NCBI GenBank assembly: GCA_038502055.1
Contig: JAXRKN010000038.1
Location: 5,518,001-5,582,000 of the forward strand
Source of the DNA: Tanytarsus gracilentus
Taxonomy: Eukaryota; Arthropoda; Insecta; Diptera; Chironomidae
DNA: 64,000 nt
Reading direction: 5' to 3'
The translations under genes and the position numbers were made by a program. This document shows positions 61,470 through 64,000 of the stretch, piece by piece. Below the pieces are notes generated by a model. It worked only from the letters and a program-made list of their open reading frames with translations, was not told the DNA's origin and made no database searches. The number at the start of each line of letters is the position of its first letter. Position 1 is the stretch's first letter.

Positions 61470-64000
61470 GTAATTAATTTAAGCGTTTACGGTGAAACGG
61501 AAAATTGTTGCCATATTAAATTAAAGATGACAGTTGATGGCTCCTGCGTGTTGCGCGTATAGAAATATAAGTGAAAATGGGGTCTCTTCATACATTTTTA
61601 TATATGTGTATTATTTCATGATGAGCAGTTAAGATAGGAGTTTAGTGATATGGTATAATTTTTTCATCGTTCTCGTCACTGTTTATGGTTATTAGGCAAT
61701 GTCATCATGCTTGTAAATTACATATTGCGTTAACGACACTCGCATGTGTTTCACTAAGACGATTTTACACTTGTTGAGCTTGTGATGAGTTCTTTTATGT
61801 GAAAATATATTCAGTGACTTTTGTCTATTAAAAAAAAAACAAAAATATAAAATTGACCGGAAAACGTTCCGCTTAGTAAAATGATAATTTAAAAATCTAC
61901 AGAAGACGTAAAAATACCTTTAAAAGAAATTCAATTTTCCATAACGATTTTTCTGTAAATAATTAAAGTAAAAAAGAGATATTTCATAATAATGAGCACA
62001 GGATACAAGTCGTGTACACGCCCATACACAAAATCACTCGTTCACAAGCCCTCGCGCGAATGACAGAAGAAATTTTCTTTTTCCGAAATGTTTGTAATTA
62101 ACGGAGCCGATGACCGAAATGCTCACAGAAAAAAATACTTTTCAAGTTCATTGAAGGGAGTTAACATCACGTGTAAAGAGGCATTAAGCGTTGCCGCTGT
62201 TACCAACGCCCAATAATAATAATAATATCATAATTAAGAAATTGATGACAAAAATCAATTTGTACGATGAGAAATTTTTAATGGCCATCGTAAGCAAAAA
62301 TGAGGGGGAGATTTGGATCATAATTTTCTTTCAGTCAGTCATAAATCGACATTCTCGAAAAAAAAATTACTAACGTGAAGAAAATTAATGAATAATGAAA
62401 GATTATGGATGCGCGGGTGGAAACAAGAGATTTTTAATTTCTCAATTTTACGGTGGGAAATTTCGTCAATTTTCATGTTTAAAATCTCGTCGTTATTGCG
62501 TGCGGTATTTGAGCCACAGACAAAATGCTCTCTCTTTGTAAAGTGATCATATTATTTTTAATGTTTTTTGAAACTCATCCATTCTCATCCTCAACAACCG
62601 AAACACTCATTCTCATGCACACACGAAACATGTGTCGGCGTTTAAGGAAAATTGCTCGCTCGACGATATGTTCGTGTAATAAAGGAATATTTCCACCTTA
62701 TAACCGTTGATGATTCTTTATGATAATTGCTTTTGCCACATATACACACTATTTACACGTATCTGAGCTCGCTCTGATAGCAACAAGTTGCATTAGTAAT
62801 TCCTAGTTAAACGTGCTGTCGTTCGAAAGATTTTCACCCAAAATTAATGCGGGAGATTTTAAATTGCTTCCCACAAAGTGATTCCGAAGAAAACAGCTTC
62901 ATGCTCTTCCACTCTCTAATTAGTATTTAAAGTGAGTGCAAAATGGCAATTGCACTTTTCTTCTTCCTCTGCTTCTTCCCTCAGCAAGAGACAATCTTTA
63001 TTTTTATTGTCCATGTACGGTGTTCATGTCTTCCTTGCAATTGCAACGATAGAAAAATCTCATAACAATAAAAATGAATTTCTCTTTAAAATGATATTGA
63101 AACTAGAAAAGTCTCCAACAGTGTTGATAAAATTTTTTACTTCTTCACCATTATCGCAATAGTCCTAATTTAAGAGGTGAAAATTAATAAAATATATCCA
63201 ACCACAAACAGCACTCGAATGCAAAAATTAATTTAACTTTTTGACAAATTTTCACATTATTACTGTTTGTAGGTGATAAAAATGAGAAGAAGCACCATAA
63301 AAAAGGGGGAAAAATTAATTTCGTTTAATATAAAGAAGATTATGTTGTAAAGACGACCCTTTTCGACATCAACATCGAGAGGGGCGAGAGTAATAGAATA
63401 TTTTATTGGCATTTTGAGAAACACATGACCGCATAACAATTGCATGATGATCTTCCTATATGAGCACACAAAATTAATTTTCATAACAAAATTTTCCATC
63501 TTATGAATGCACACGAGGGGTTTGAATAATGCGCAGAAAAAAACCACTTGAGATGTTAAAGCGATTAAGGGTTTGATGTTGCAAGCACTATAAAGTTACT
63601 GCTTTAGAGAGAGAGAGAAAAAAATTATTCATATGATGATAGTTGAAGTGAATGAAGCGAGCGAAAGGGGGAGGAAAGAGATGAGGATGATAAGAGCTTT
63701 TATGAGATTCACAAAAAAATAAATATTCATGAGAATATGAGCAGCATAATATCCTAGCATCATGCATATGGTCGAGAGTGAGTGGGTAAATATCCTTAAT
63801 GGTGCAACAATTTGCAAATTATGCATAATTTCTTGACTTTCCGAGAAGGAGATTTAATAAAAGTTATAAAGTTTAAAAGTTTAAACTTTCTGCTGTATAT
63901 TTACAAAAATTCAATTAAATTCGCATTGTTTTGTATTCAGGAACAAAAGTTTATGTATAAGACATAAAATGTCGTCTTTCAATTTTATATATGCACAGCA

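Larger units (their letters stand above)
46624..64000. other. 17-kb stretch without a recognisable gene
   Basis: Probably the first intron of the gene starting at 46590, or intergenic DNA. No frame here exceeds about 112 codons and none shows homology. It contains a 1.29-kb tandem duplication (55780-58349), CA and GA microsatellites and many A/T tracts. A weak secreted-peptide-like frame lies at 50397-50606. Confidence 0.55.

Overview
The window is nuclear DNA of an insect, most likely a lower dipteran (midge-like). All recognised proteins are animal genes with close fly counterparts. Introns are mostly 55-120 bp with GT-AG ends, and the non-coding DNA is very AT-rich with many simple repeats. 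The order Diptera is an inference from protein resemblance and gene architecture; no species marker was seen.

Layout. Positions 1-10115 hold no recognisable gene, but contain a probable old retroposed insertion (about 1.8-3.0 kb). Positions 10116-44143 form a compact block of eight conserved genes on almost strictly alternating strands: Phb2 (-), RIC1/Rich (+), an inositol polyphosphate 4-phosphatase with an N-terminal PH domain (-), the TFIIIC largest subunit GTF3C1 (+), SMPD4/nSMase3 (-), small optic lobes/CAPN15 calpain (+), Mo25/CAB39 (+) and MED10 (-). Four pairs start head to head across 260-575 bp, so shared promoter regions are likely; MED10 is paired with a putative unknown + gene. 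GTF3C1 and SMPD4 end tail to tail with only 34 bp between stop codons. I built each exon chain by hand; all close in frame except SMPD4.

Positions 44716-64000 carry two short putative first coding exons on the + strand (44716-44758 and 46590-46623). Both end in the same phase and no acceptor exon was found, so they may be alternative starts of one large gene whose body lies beyond the right edge. The remaining 17 kb looks like its first intron or intergenic DNA. It includes a 1.29-kb direct tandem duplication (55780-58349).

The genes do not form one pathway. They are housekeeping functions: mitochondrial inner membrane (PHB2), Golgi Rab6 activation (RIC1), phosphoinositide turnover (INPP4), Pol III initiation (GTF3C1), sphingomyelin breakdown (SMPD4), neuronal calpain (sol), LKB1/STE20 kinase scaffolding (Mo25) and Pol II Mediator (MED10). 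No novel multi-gene system was found. The points most worth checking are an alternative C-terminus of PHB2, a one-base frameshift in SMPD4, and the tandem duplication whose differences look like uncorrected sequencing indels.
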